A stretch of DNA of 64,000 nt from Carnobacteriaceae bacterium zg-84 (GTDB lineage: Bacteria > Bacillota > Bacilli > Lactobacillales > Aerococcaceae), in assembly GCA_013874835.1 (NCBI GenBank), contig CP059430.1:248001-312000 (forward strand). The letters are read 5' to 3'. Numbering within the stretch: the first letter of the stretch is position 1; the number at the start of each line of letters is the position of its first letter. Shown here in pieces: positions 18,301 through 26,597 of the stretch. The position numbers and the translations under genes were made by a program. Below the pieces are notes generated by a model. It was not told the origin of the DNA and searched no databases. It saw nothing but the letters and a program-made list of their open reading frames with translations.

Positions 18301-19047
18301 ATGGCAGTTTACTATTTATCTGAAAGAGAATGGGAAAATATATTCAAAAAACGTGATATTCATTTGGATAATTGTACGGTTCTTTATGGAAAAACAATCC
18401 AAACAAAACAAGCCTTTTTTGATATTATACAAAAAAGTTATCTTTTGAAAGATGCGTGTTTAAAAGATTGGCATACATTATCCTTTGGTTTGAAGGATAT
18501 GATAAAAGATAGTTCCGATAGAGTTTCTTTGGTTATATTCGACTCTCAAGCCTGTTTTTCGTTAGAGTCTTTAGAGGAAAAAGAAGAATTATTACATTGG
18601 TATAAGTGGGACACACAATCGAATGTCGATGAACAAGAAATACTAGATGTTTATGTTGTGGATAAGGCATTAACCAATGAAATGTTGTTTTTAAATGAAC
18701 ATGAATGGCAAAAACTATCAGAAACACTGAATAAAGAAGATTGTCTATATGTCGAAATGGACGGGGGACACTTACCCACTTATGAACAATTTTGTGATGA
18801 GATGATAAAATCATTCTATACACAAGAGAGCATAAAATGGAGTTTAGATACTTTTGAAAATGAGTTTAGAGGTAACTTTGATTTTTATGTACAGGCTATT
18901 TATCTTGTCATTAAAGGTTATGCAAAGTGTTTAGTGGATAGTCCAAGGCATAAAGAAATTTTAGAAGTAATTTTTAGAGATACTATTCATCAAAAATTTT
19001 TATGTTATGGTTGTACGAGGTATGAAAAAGTCTTTAACATTTATTAG
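18301..19047 (+). CDS. two-domain barstar-like immunity protein 3
   Basis: 248 residues made of two diverged copies of the same domain: about 1-122 (AVYYLSEREWENIF, then VLYGKTIQTKQAFFDII) and about 127-248 (MLFLNEHEWQKLSETL, then YVEMDGGHLPTYEQFCDEM). Both keep the N-terminal strand and helix of genes 1 and 2, but the NWxAF helix is much weaker, so barstar folding is inferred through the paralogues. It starts 16 nt after gene 2 with only a weak ribosome site, suggesting coupled expression. The original transcript end was the hairpin now at 20676-20718, cut off by the IS insertion. Confidence 0.65.
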   Translation: MAVYYLSEREWENIFKKRDIHLDNCTVLYGKTIQTKQAFFDIIQKSYLLKDACLKDWHTLSFGLKDMIKDSSDRVSLVIFDSQACFSLESLEEKEELLHWYKWDTQSNVDEQEILDVYVVDKALTNEMLFLNEHEWQKLSETLNKEDCLYVEMDGGHLPTYEQFCDEMIKSFYTQESIKWSLDTFENEFRGNFDFYVQAIYLVIKGYAKCLVDSPRHKEILEVIFRDTIHQKFLCYGCTRYEKVFNIY

Positions 19048-19096
19048 TAGACTAGTTTTTTAATAGGCTCTATGTCAAATAGGGTTGATGACTCAT

Positions 19097-19137
19097 AAAA
19101 GGTAGTGATGTCACAAATGTTACGTCACTATCTTTTT
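19097..19137 (-). terminator. hairpin downstream of transposase 1
   Basis: Arms 19097-19114 and 19119-19136 pair with one mismatch and two wobbles. It lies inside the left IS end, after the branched structure in the direction of transcription. Confidence 0.6.
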
Positions 19138-19141
19138 ATTT

Positions 19142-19243
19142 TAAGTCACAAAGTGATGTACGGCTCACCAAAATGTACACGATACATGTCTCTTCCCCTA
19201 CGTTGTGCGGGGAAGGAGCTATTCGTACATCACTTTTGACTTA
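19142..19243 (-). other. branched palindromic structure inside IS copy 1
   Basis: An outer stem of about 20 bp (19142-19162 with 19224-19243, one bulge) encloses three further pairings: GCTC with GAGC, the hairpin ATGTA-TACAT, and the hairpin CTTCCCC-GGGGAAG. Together they make a cloverleaf-like fold about 100 nt long, directly after the transposase stop on the minus strand. No comparable element is in IS copy 2. Confidence 0.65.
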
Positions 19244-19248
19244 AACTA

Positions 19249-20553
19249 TTAAGCAACTAGTGAAGTAGATGGTACGGTATATGGTACATATAACTTACAC
19301 ATTAATAAAATACGATTTCTAAAATGTGAAAAGTTACGATAACCATAGGCATTTCTCTTAAGTACTTTAATTTTATGATTGATACCTTCAAGTGCACCGT
19401 TAGTCAAATGATGGTAGATAAAGGTGTTTTTAATATAGGGTAAATACCCTTTGAAAGTTCTTAATACTCTACGTAAACCAGGAGAAATAGCTTCCTGTTT
19501 AGCCCATATGAGTATTTCTTCAAATCGGTCAAAATCTCTATTATGTAAAGCATCTCTTAATTGATGAACGACATCGTATGTGGCTCTTAGTTCTGGGACT
19601 TGTTCCAATAAATAATCGACTATCCCTTGTGTATGCGTCATCCAATCAAACAGTGGAAAACGGTGATAAGGATAACTACTTAGTGTATCTGTGTTACTTA
19701 AAAACAACTTCCAATAACGTTTCATTTTGTTGTATAAACGGCGATTATTCTGATGTAAAGCTTTCATTACATGCACTCTATGTTTCGTTAATTCACGATT
19801 TAATGCTTGTACAATATGAAAAGGGTCGATAATGACATGTGCATTAGGAAATACTTGCTTGGATATCTGAATATAGGGGCGAAACATATCAATCGTAATT
19901 GTTTTAACAGCTTTTCTTGTCTGGGTATCGTATCTAGCAAAGTAGTCTAATAGCGTGCTGGATTTACGGTCGTGTACAACGTCAATCAGTTGATGAGTCA
20001 GTGCATCACAATAGATAAAACTCATGGCACTATCAGAAGATTTTACTGACTTGAATTCATCAAAACATAGATGATGAGGTAATTGCGTGTTGTGATTTAC
20101 TTTTAAAGTAGAGGCGACCTTATCCACAATACGTCTGACCGTATGTACAGATACATTGTGTTGTTTAGCGATGTAGGTTTCTGAAATGGTTTCTGTTAAA
20201 GTGTCCATTATCTTTTGTTTTAAACGGTTCGTGATAAAACAATGCTTATCCACAATAGGTGTTTCAGCTGTAAATGATGATTGACAGGATTTACAATAAA
20301 AACGTTGTTTAGTGAGTGATAAATAGGCGTTTAGTCCTGAAATTTGGCATAAAGACAGTCGTGATTGACGTGTCCCATTTTTTACAATGCCATTGGTTGT
20401 GTGACAATTTGGGCAACAATCTGGTGTATAGGTTAATTTACCGTATAAGACTAATGATTTTTTATGTCGAATGTCACACTCTGATACGTTTTCATGATCA
20501 AATGTGATGTTTTTATCCTTTAATTGTAGTAAGATTTCTGTTATATTAGACAT
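19249..20553 (-). CDS. ISL3-family transposase, copy 1
   Basis: 434 residues. N-terminal zinc finger with two Cys pairs (CPNCHTTNGIVKNG and FYCKSCQSSF), a helix-turn-helix region, then the DDE domain with Asp in CFDEFKSVKS, Asp in TITIDMFRPY and Glu in GALEGINHKIKVLKRNAYGY. All catalytic residues are present, so the element should be active. The ATG at 20553 follows AAGGAGA; an upstream in-frame TTG is less likely. About 40% similar by eye to the second transposase, so the two copies are different IS species. Confidence 0.96.
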   Translation of the reverse strand: MSNITEILLQLKDKNITFDHENVSECDIRHKKSLVLYGKLTYTPDCCPNCHTTNGIVKNGTRQSRLSLCQISGLNAYLSLTKQRFYCKSCQSSFTAETPIVDKHCFITNRLKQKIMDTLTETISETYIAKQHNVSVHTVRRIVDKVASTLKVNHNTQLPHHLCFDEFKSVKSSDSAMSFIYCDALTHQLIDVVHDRKSSTLLDYFARYDTQTRKAVKTITIDMFRPYIQISKQVFPNAHVIIDPFHIVQALNRELTKHRVHVMKALHQNNRRLYNKMKRYWKLFLSNTDTLSSYPYHRFPLFDWMTHTQGIVDYLLEQVPELRATYDVVHQLRDALHNRDFDRFEEILIWAKQEAISPGLRRVLRTFKGYLPYIKNTFIYHHLTNGALEGINHKIKVLKRNAYGYRNFSHFRNRILLMCKLYVPYTVPSTSLVA

Positions 20554-20625
20554 AGGCAATTTCTCCTTATTATTTGGTGGTACTTTTAATTTAAGAGAAA
20601 ATTGCCTTTTTGTCTACATAAAATT

Positions 20626-20653
20626 AGGGTTGCTGGCTTATGCCATCAACCCT
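20626..20653. other. subterminal hairpin at the right end of IS copy 1
   Basis: AGGGTTGCTGGC-TTAT-GCCATCAACCCT pairs at 11 of 12 positions. Its right arm is part of the terminal inverted repeat. The same arrangement is found at 32791-32823 in IS copy 2. Confidence 0.65.
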
Positions 20654-20675
20654 AAAAATTATACAGCCTTTTAAT

Positions 20676-20718
20676 AACAAGGACCCAGAAATCATTTCAC
20701 GATTTCTGGGTCCTTGTT
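20676..20718. terminator. terminator of the two-component operon, split from its tail by the IS
   Basis: AACAAGGACCCAGAAATC and its exact complement form an 18-bp stem with a 7-nt loop, 16 nt after the kinase stop. Read on the minus strand, the tail TATTAAAA is the IS target duplication itself, so the IS entered right behind the hairpin. Confidence 0.88.
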
Positions 20719-20734
20719 GTATGCCTTTTTATGA

Positions 20735-21928
20735 CTATGGTTTTGGGATAGAGCATGTAAATAATACACCGTCAGCTGTATTTTCCGCACTGAGTTTTCC
20801 ATTATGTTGTTGGATGATTTCATAAGCTAAAGAAAGTCCAATGCCGACACTCGAAGATACAGCTTTTTTACCTCGGTAAAATCGTTCAAAGATATATGGT
20901 AAATCTTCTTTATCGATATGGCTTCCTTCGTTAAAAATGTAAATCGTTGAGAAAAAAACGGTGTCCTCAATCGAAATGCGTAATTGTTTGTACATTGGTG
21001 TATAGTCAATAGCATTTTTAATCACATTTGATACAGCTTCAGTAATGTAGAATGTATCGGCGTATAATGTTGCACCGTCGGGGTAAGAAACGTGTAGGTC
21101 AAGATGTTTATTTGTAATTAGCACATCTAGTTGGGAAAGAATTGAGTTTATGAATTCTTTTGTGTCTATTGTTTCCTTTTTTAGTTTGATGACACCGGCA
21201 TCTAATCTTGTTAAAAGCAATAATGATTGAATAAGTACATTGATACGATCTAATTGTGGTTCGAGTAATTCTAGTTGTTCGTCACTCCGTTCTTCAACGG
21301 GTAGTGCTAGTAGCGTATCTGTGACAACTAGTAATGATGTTAAGGGTGTTTTCAACTGGTGGGAAATATCCGCAATATTTTTAGACAAATAGTCCTTATG
21401 TTTTTTTGTCGTCTTAAACTGGAAATGTAGCGCTGTTGCTGTTTGATATAGTTCATTTTTCAATGCAGATAAAGTACCCTCTTTATTCGAACGAATATCG
21501 TATACTGTTTCAGAATTAACAAAATGTGAAACGTATTCTTTTAGCTGACCAATTTCTTTATAAAGACTATTTAAATATAATGTCATACAGACAAAAATAA
21601 GTGCAGATAAAATAAACCAAATGATGAATAAATATATAAAAATGGTTTCTGGTGCAAAGGACATATTTTTAGGTGCAAATAAATGGTTTTGTAAATTGGA
21701 AACTTCTTTTAAAGCGTCTTGTGATAATGGAGCACCATTAAAATAATCTCGGAAACTGCCATTTGTCTGACTAATCGCAAATATCTCTGTGGCAATTGTT
21801 TGTAATTGCGTGCGATATAATTGTTGCCAATATATACCTAGTCCAAGAAGCAGTAACAAGATGCAAGCAGATAAGACAAAATATCCATAAAGCCATTTGC
21901 GTGCTTCGTGATTATGATAGACTTTCAT
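20735..21928 (-). CDS. sensor histidine kinase
   Basis: 397 residues. Two membrane helices (about 13-35 and 96-119) enclose a 60-residue extracytoplasmic sensor; then comes HisKA with the phosphorylated His190 in DISHQLKTPLTS, and HATPase with N-box (VSNVIKNAIDYTP), DLPYIFERFYRG and a GIGLSLAYEII G-box. It autophosphorylates on a signal at the cell surface and passes phosphate to the regulator encoded just upstream (17-bp overlap). The short sensor loop is like that of kinases for cell-envelope stress. The ABC transporter at 13655-16803 is a candidate target. Confidence 0.95.
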   Translation of the reverse strand: MKVYHNHEARKWLYGYFVLSACILLLLLGLGIYWQQLYRTQLQTIATEIFAISQTNGSFRDYFNGAPLSQDALKEVSNLQNHLFAPKNMSFAPETIFIYLFIIWFILSALIFVCMTLYLNSLYKEIGQLKEYVSHFVNSETVYDIRSNKEGTLSALKNELYQTATALHFQFKTTKKHKDYLSKNIADISHQLKTPLTSLLVVTDTLLALPVEERSDEQLELLEPQLDRINVLIQSLLLLTRLDAGVIKLKKETIDTKEFINSILSQLDVLITNKHLDLHVSYPDGATLYADTFYITEAVSNVIKNAIDYTPMYKQLRISIEDTVFFSTIYIFNEGSHIDKEDLPYIFERFYRGKKAVSSSVGIGLSLAYEIIQQHNGKLSAENTADGVLFTCSIPKP

Positions 21929-22601
21929 GAATATCTCCTTTCAAACGATAACCAATTCCGCGTAATGTTTCAATCACGAGTGTATCCGATTCTATTTTTT
22001 GGCGAAGTCGTTTTAATGTAACAGTTAAAGTGTTATCGTTGACGAATGTGCCGTCATTATCCCACATATACGCTAAAATTTGTTCACGTGTTAATACTTG
22101 GTTAATGTGTTTAAAAAAGTAGAAGAAAAGTTTGTGTTCATTTTTAGAAAATTTAATTGGTTCATTTTCTCCTAGCGGTGTTACTGTTAAATGTTGTGTA
22201 TCAACTTGTAAATGATGAAGTACACGTATATAGCTAGGCATTTCGAGTTGATAGCGTGAAATAATAGCTTGAATACGTGCTAGAACGATTGGTAAACGAA
22301 ATGGTTTAGTAATATAGTCTTGGCTACCAAGGTGGAAACTATTGACAATAGTATCTTCCTCATCAATCGCAGATAAAAAAATAAATTTAATATGATTTGG
22401 CAGTGTTTGTGCAAAATCAATCCCGTTGCCGTCTGGTAGCATGATATCTAGTAAAGCTAACTGGATAGGTGTATCCGCTATAATGTGTTGAGCTTGTTTG
22501 ATGTTTGAAGCGATATGTGTTGTATAACCAGCTCTTTGTAAAGCAAATGAAAGCCCATTTGCAATAATTTCCTCGTCTTCTAAAATTAAAATAGAAATCA
22601 T
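21912..22601 (-). CDS. OmpR-family response regulator
   Basis: 229 residues. Receiver domain with acidic EDEE, phosphorylated Asp52 in LALLDIMLPDGNG and Lys in YITKPFRLP; C-terminal winged helix (about 135-225, ending TLRGIGYRLKG). The start at 22601 follows AGAGGTGACC; an upstream in-frame ATG (22640) lacks a ribosome site. It is first in the operon with the kinase. As an OmpR-type protein it should bind tandem direct repeats; the only clear tandem 11-bp repeat in the neighbourhood is before the ABC operon at 16908-16929. Confidence 0.95.
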   Translation of the reverse strand: MISILILEDEEIIANGLSFALQRAGYTTHIASNIKQAQHIIADTPIQLALLDIMLPDGNGIDFAQTLPNHIKFIFLSAIDEEDTIVNSFHLGSQDYITKPFRLPIVLARIQAIISRYQLEMPSYIRVLHHLQVDTQHLTVTPLGENEPIKFSKNEHKLFFYFFKHINQVLTREQILAYMWDNDGTFVNDNTLTVTLKRLRQKIESDTLVIETLRGIGYRLKGDIHESLS

Positions 22602-22662
22602 ATGGTCACCTCTCTTCATTTTTATTATAGCATGGAACATATTGAAATGAATAATGAAAACA

Positions 22663-22691
22663 GGCGAACCGATATTGAGTATCGGTTCGCC
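22663..22691 (-). terminator. terminator of the czcD gene
   Basis: GGCGAACCGATA and TATCGGTTCGCC form a perfect 12-bp stem with a 5-nt loop; the minus-strand tail is CTGTTTTCATT. It ends the exporter transcript just before the response regulator gene. Confidence 0.88.
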
Positions 22692-22721
22692 CTAGGATTA
22701 TTTTACGAATTCTCGAGTTTT

Positions 22722-23630
22722 TTAATGTTCATGATGATGTGAAATCCATTCAATCGTGGAGTCGATCACATGATAATGCTCTAAAATATGTGAAATATCA
22801 TGTCTTAATGCTTCACTAGGTTGATGTGTATGGATTTTGGCTGTAAACACATGGTGTTCATTATCCAATGTCCAAAAATGAACATCATGGATAGATTCAA
22901 TACCATGTAGTGCAAGAATATCAGATTTGATTTTTTTTAGTGCTGATAAACTTGGTGTACGGTGCATAATGATGCGATAACTTGTAATAATATTGCTGAT
23001 AACATTTCTTAATACAATTAAACCAATAACAATGGATAGAATAGAATCTAAAATATACCAATTTGTAAAGAAAATGACAATACTTGTGATAAAAACAGCT
23101 ACCCAACCTAATAAATCTTCTAATAAATGTGCAAAGACACTTCTATCTAAAATATTTTTAGCACCATTTAATTTCATAGCAGCAATAAAGTTTGCGGCTA
23201 TACCAAAAATAGACATTAAGAAAATACCACCGGAATTCACAAATTCAGGTTTGAATAGTTTTTGAAAAGCTTCTGTAAAAATAAAAATTGTCCCAGATAA
23301 TAAAACAACACTATTGATAATAGCACCAACTAAAGATAAGCGTTTATAACCATAAGAATATTTTTGATTGGCAGGTCTTTTGCTTGTCTTTTCTAAAATA
23401 AGTGAAAAAACAAGAATAAGTGCATCCCCTAAATCATGAACAGCATCAGATAAAATAGCAGTACTATTAAATAATGCGCCACCGATAAATTCTAAAATAG
23501 AAAAGACGAGATTTAATAATGTGGCAACACGTAAATTACTTGCACTGACATGACTATAATCGTGATGATGATGCCCATGTCCGTGTCCATGAGAGTGATT
23601 GTGATGGTTATGGTTGTGATGATGTGACAT
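22722..23630 (-). CDS. czcD: zinc/cobalt CDF exporter with His-rich N-terminus
   Basis: 302 residues. It starts with a run rich in His and Gly-His (MSHHHNHNHHNHSHGHGHGH), then six membrane helices with the metal-site pairs HDLGD (TM2 side) and HLLED (TM5 side), and a C-terminal cytoplasmic domain ending in further histidines. Exports Zn2+, Co2+ or Cd2+ against protons. The ATG at 23630 has GGAGGTC upstream; a longer frame (23699) starts inside the promoter. The promoter overlaps a CzrA-type operator and the likely regulator is at 24543, so induction by zinc is expected. Confidence 0.95.
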   Translation of the reverse strand: MSHHHNHNHHNHSHGHGHGHHHHDYSHVSASNLRVATLLNLVFSILEFIGGALFNSTAILSDAVHDLGDALILVFSLILEKTSKRPANQKYSYGYKRLSLVGAIINSVVLLSGTIFIFTEAFQKLFKPEFVNSGGIFLMSIFGIAANFIAAMKLNGAKNILDRSVFAHLLEDLLGWVAVFITSIVIFFTNWYILDSILSIVIGLIVLRNVISNIITSYRIIMHRTPSLSALKKIKSDILALHGIESIHDVHFWTLDNEHHVFTAKIHTHQPSEALRHDISHILEHYHVIDSTIEWISHHHEH

Positions 23631-23676
23631 AAAAAGACCTCCGTAACAGTTGAGTGTATGTTCAAATGATACATAT

Positions 23677-23706
23677 AGTATACTTGAGCAATTGTTCAAC
23701 TGTCAA
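23677..23706 (-). promoter_or_regulatory. czcD promoter with CzrA-type operator in the spacer
   Basis: Minus strand: TTGACA (23706-23701), 18 bp, TATACT (23682-23677). The spacer is filled by the palindrome TTGAGCAATTGTTCAA (23684-23699), which fits the TGAACA-N-TGTTCA operators of SmtB/CzrA zinc sensors. A bound repressor would block the polymerase directly. Confidence 0.82.
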
Positions 23707-23720
23707 GAGGTATTTCATTA

Positions 23721-23739
23721 AATCGTATTGAATACGATT
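23721..23739. promoter_or_regulatory. perfect 19-bp palindrome upstream of czcD
   Basis: AATCGTATT-G-AATACGATT is a perfect palindrome of operator size, without a T-run, between czcD and the lipoprotein gene. It lies upstream of the czcD -35 box and may be an operator for an unidentified regulator. Confidence 0.4.
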
Positions 23740-23797
23740 ATTATAACATAAAAACATTCATTTTATATATATTTTATTTAAACTATAGCAAAAAAGA

Positions 23798-23830
23798 AGA
23801 AAGCAAACAGGAAATCGCTTGCTTTTTCTA
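23798..23830 (-). terminator. terminator-like hairpin before the lipoprotein gene
   Basis: AAAGCAA and TTGCTTT pair around a 12-nt loop; on the minus strand a T-rich tail follows (CTTCTTCTTTTTT). No minus-strand gene ends here, so it may shield czcD from upstream transcripts. Confidence 0.4.
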
Positions 23831-23893
23831 AGGATAGGAGTACAATTAACATTAAAATAGCGTGACAAAATAAATAAAGAAAGATGTGATGAT

Positions 23894-24430
23894 ATGTTAA
23901 AAGGATTATTACTATTGCTAGTTGCTCTTTTATCAGGCTGTGCGTCTCAAACTCAACAAACGATAAAGCCTCTTGCAGAGGGATTTCAATTAACTGGAAA
24001 ATATAAGGCAGAAGAAAATAGTAGTATTGAATATATTTGGTTTGAAAATAATAAGATGATATTATCCGTATATCCACTTGATGATAGTCATCACAAAAAT
24101 TCTAAAAATTTAGAAAAATTAAATCAATTTTCAACGATAGTAAATCAATTTTCTGAAGGGACTACTGAGAAAAACAAAAATCAAAAAATAGATGAGCCAA
24201 GTAAACCTACATTTATAAAATATAATAAAGACGTCCCCGGTTATGATGCTAAATATGGTTCATTATACTATGTTTTTTATCATCCAATCGTGAAGAAAAC
24301 TGTTGGACAAGGAAATGACTGGCAAGTACAATTTGAGTCTAAATATGGAGTGATTGATTGCTTTATTTTTGATGTAACTGATGCAACAACGTTTAAAGAT
24401 GATACAGGTGTGACTTATCATAAAGAATGA
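23894..24430 (+). CDS. predicted lipoprotein of unknown function
   Basis: 178 residues. Signal peptide with lipobox LLSGC, the lipid-carrying Cys being residue 16. The mature part is mixed polar, with YIWFENNKMILSVYPLDD and YGSLYYVFYHPIVKK, and contains a Lys/Asn-rich low-complexity piece near 85-105. I do not recognise a family. It should sit on the outer face of the membrane. It is a single gene ending at a strong bidirectional terminator between the metal exporter and its presumed regulator; a role in metal response is possible but unsupported. Confidence 0.8.
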   Translation: MLKGLLLLLVALLSGCASQTQQTIKPLAEGFQLTGKYKAEENSSIEYIWFENNKMILSVYPLDDSHHKNSKNLEKLNQFSTIVNQFSEGTTEKNKNQKIDEPSKPTFIKYNKDVPGYDAKYGSLYYVFYHPIVKKTVGQGNDWQVQFESKYGVIDCFIFDVTDATTFKDDTGVTYHKE

Positions 24431-24480
24431 GAACTTAAAAGTGTCTAACTCAAACATTAAATATAAAGAGAATGTATTAT

Positions 24481-24528
24481 AAAAAATTAGGGAACTAACA
24501 TGGTAACGTGTTAGTTCCCTAATTTTTT
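24481..24528. terminator. bidirectional terminator between the lipoprotein gene and czrA
   Basis: AAAAAATTAGGGAACTAACA and its exact complement form a 20-bp stem with an 8-nt loop, with A- and T-runs at the base so that it works in both directions. Confidence 0.92.
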
Positions 24529-24542
24529 ATAGTTGGATTAAT

Positions 24543-24845
24543 TTATTCGATATGATGTTCACAATGTTCTTGAATATGATTTAAAGAGACTTCTAATATA
24601 TCATTGATATGATGGTCATCTAAAGAATATAAGACGAATTTTCCTTGTTTTAAGGATTTTACAAGTTTGGCATCTTTTAATGTTTTTAATTGATGTGAAA
24701 TAGCAGATATAGACATATCCAATGTTGTTGCTAAGTCGTTTACGAACATTTCTTGTTCTTTCAATGTGTATAAAATACGTAATCGAGTTGGATCGCCCAT
24801 TATTTTAAAGAGTCTAGAAAGTTTAATTAAATCAGTATTGTCCAT
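24543..24845 (-). CDS. czrA: ArsR/SmtB-family zinc-sensing repressor, CzrA-like
   Basis: 100 residues. Winged helix with ISAISHQLKTLKDAKLVKSL as recognition region. The C-terminal alpha5 helix carries LDDHHINDIL...NHIQEHCEH, giving the Asp, His, His, His/Glu zinc site of CzrA-type sensors; there is no Cys pair of the ArsR alpha3 type. It should release the czcD operator (23684-23699) when it binds zinc. AAGGAGGTC precedes the ATG. Only 26 nt separate the start from the rnjA terminator hairpin, leaving no room for a promoter of its own. Confidence 0.92.
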   Translation of the reverse strand: MDNTDLIKLSRLFKIMGDPTRLRILYTLKEQEMFVNDLATTLDMSISAISHQLKTLKDAKLVKSLKQGKFVLYSLDDHHINDILEVSLNHIQEHCEHHIE

Positions 24846-24871
24846 TATGATAGACCTCCTTGTTAAAAGAA

Positions 24872-24903
24872 GCGTTAAATCAATCGGGATATTGATTTAA
24901 CGC
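24872..24903 (-). terminator. terminator between rnjA and czrA
   Basis: GCGTTAAATCAAT and ATTGATTTAACGC form a perfect 13-bp stem with a 6-nt loop; the minus-strand tail TTCTTTTAAC runs straight into the czrA ribosome site. Confidence 0.85.
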
Positions 24904-24908
24904 ATATT

Positions 24909-26582
24909 TTATAAGCAAATTAATACCGGCATAATAATTGGTCTGCGTTCGGTTTGGTCGTATAAATAAGGTTGTAATGTATCAATGAATAGTTCGCGTA
25001 ATTGTTTTTCGTTTAAAGGTTCATTGCTATCTAATACGTCATAAATGGCTTGACGTAAAATAGATTGAGCATCGCTAATCAACTCGCTAGATTCTCTCAT
25101 GTAGACAAAGCCACGTGATAAAATTTCAGGTCCTGCTAATAAGAAACGTTCTTTTGTATCAATGGTTGCGACAACAATGACTAATCCTTCTTCTGATAAA
25201 GTACGTCTATCACGAATAACGACATTCCCAATATCTCCAATACCATTTCCGTCAACATAAATGTCATTGGCAATAAAACGACCTGCACGTCTTGCAGAGT
25301 TTGCTGTAACAGCAAGCATTTCACCATTTTCTAAAATAAAGCTATTTTCAAGTGGAACGCCTACTTGTGCAGCTGTTTCTGCGTGTAGTTTTTGCATTCT
25401 AAATTCACCATGTACGGGCATAAAGTATTTTGGTTTTAACAAACGTAACATTAACATTTGTTCTTGTTTACTACCATGTCCAGATGTATGAATATTGTTT
25501 AGTTTTCCATGAATAACATTTGCCCCAGCAGCATACAATAAGTTAATAACTTTGTTGACACTTGTTGTATTTCCTGGAATAGGCGAACTTGAGAAAATAA
25601 CTGTATCCTTTGGTTGAATGGAAATTTGTCGATGTGTACCATTGGCAATACGACTTAAAGCAGCCATTGGCTCTCCTTGGGAACCTGTACACAAAATAAT
25701 CACTTCATCCGACGGATATAAAGAAATATCTCGTCCGTCAATAAAGGTTTCTTTAGGTGCTTTAATGTAGCCTAATTCACGACCCGTGGCAAAAGCTGCT
25801 TCCATACTTCTACCGAATACAGCAATTTTTCTACCTGTTTCAATGGCAACTTCTACAACTTGTTGCAAACGTGAAATATTTGATGCGAATGTCGCAAAAA
25901 TAATACGCCCGTCTATTTTTTTGATAATGTCATGAATGGCATTTCCAACTTCTTTTTCAGATTTTGTAAATCCTGAAATTTCAGAGTTAGTACTATCTCC
26001 TAACATTAACAAGACACCTTCGTCACCAATACGTGCCATTTTGTGTAAATCAGCAGGTTCACCAACTGGTGTGAAGTCAAATTTAAAGTCACCTGTTGAA
26101 ACGATGTTTCCTGATGGTGTTTTAATAATGACACCAAAGGCTTCTGGAATACTATGTGTTGTCAAATAGAAACTAACAGATGTTTTTCTGAATTTAATAA
26201 CTGAATTAGCATTTACTTCATTTAAAATAGCACTTCTTAGTAAACCATGTTCATCTAATTTATTGCGAATTAAAGCTAGAGCAAGTGGACCTGCGTAAAT
26301 TGGAATATTTAATTCTTTTAATAAAAATGGGATACTACCAATATGGTCTTCGTGACCGTGTGTAATCACAAGAGCTTTTACTTTATGTTTATTTTGAATT
26401 AAATAACTATAATCTGGAATGACATAATCAATACCTAATAGATGTTCTTCTGGGAATTTCACACCACAGTCGATGACAATGATTTCATCTTGAAATTGGA
26501 CACCATACATATTTTTTCCAATTTCTCCAAGCCCTCCAAGAGCGAAAACACCTGTTTCGTTATTTTGTAAATTGATTTTCAT
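24909..26582 (-). CDS. rnjA: ribonuclease J1
   Basis: 557 residues. Beta-CASP metallo-beta-lactamase ribonuclease with 5'-3' exo- and endonuclease activity on mRNA and rRNA. The zinc motif [16 protein letters not shown] and the beta-CASP block [14 protein letters not shown] are present; [17 protein letters not shown] is the J1-type start. The ATG at 26582 is preferred; an in-frame GTG four codons upstream is possible. It lies 15 nt after rpoY, the usual order in Lactobacillales. Confidence 0.96.
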   Translation of the reverse strand: MKINLQNNETGVFALGGLGEIGKNMYGVQFQDEIIVIDCGVKFPEEHLLGIDYVIPDYSYLIQNKHKVKALVITHGHEDHIGSIPFLLKELNIPIYAGPLALALIRNKLDEHGLLRSAILNEVNANSVIKFRKTSVSFYLTTHSIPEAFGVIIKTPSGNIVSTGDFKFDFTPVGEPADLHKMARIGDEGVLLMLGDSTNSEISGFTKSEKEVGNAIHDIIKKIDGRIIFATFASNISRLQQVVEVAIETGRKIAVFGRSMEAAFATGRELGYIKAPKETFIDGRDISLYPSDEVIILCTGSQGEPMAALSRIANGTHRQISIQPKDTVIFSSSPIPGNTTSVNKVINLLYAAGANVIHGKLNNIHTSGHGSKQEQMLMLRLLKPKYFMPVHGEFRMQKLHAETAAQVGVPLENSFILENGEMLAVTANSARRAGRFIANDIYVDGNGIGDIGNVVIRDRRTLSEEGLVIVVATIDTKERFLLAGPEILSRGFVYMRESSELISDAQSILRQAIYDVLDSNEPLNEKQLRELFIDTLQPYLYDQTERRPIIMPVLICL

Positions 26583-26597
26583 TTCTAGCACCACTCA

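Larger units (their letters stand above)
19066..20668 (-). mobile_element. ISL3-family insertion sequence, intact copy 1
   Basis: 1603 bp bounded by imperfect inverted repeats: GGCTCTATGTCAAATAGGG at the left and GGCTGTATAATTTTTAGGG at the right (minus strand), continuing TTGATG in both; 18 of 25 positions agree. It has a single transposase gene, perfect 8-bp duplications, a terminator and a branched palindrome downstream of the transposase, and a subterminal hairpin at the right end. It lies between the barstar-like genes and the terminator of the histidine kinase gene. Confidence 0.95.
19058..20676. repeat. 8-bp target duplication flanking the first ISL3 element
   Basis: TTTTAATA at 19058-19065 and again at 20669-20676. 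The 8-bp length is that expected for ISL3-family insertion, so the element arrived as a unit and has not been rearranged since. Confidence 0.93.

Noticed and set aside
23581-23630. Low-complexity His-rich start of the CDF exporter as a sequence artefact
   Set aside because: His-rich N-termini are normal for zinc exporters, and the frame and ribosome site are intact.
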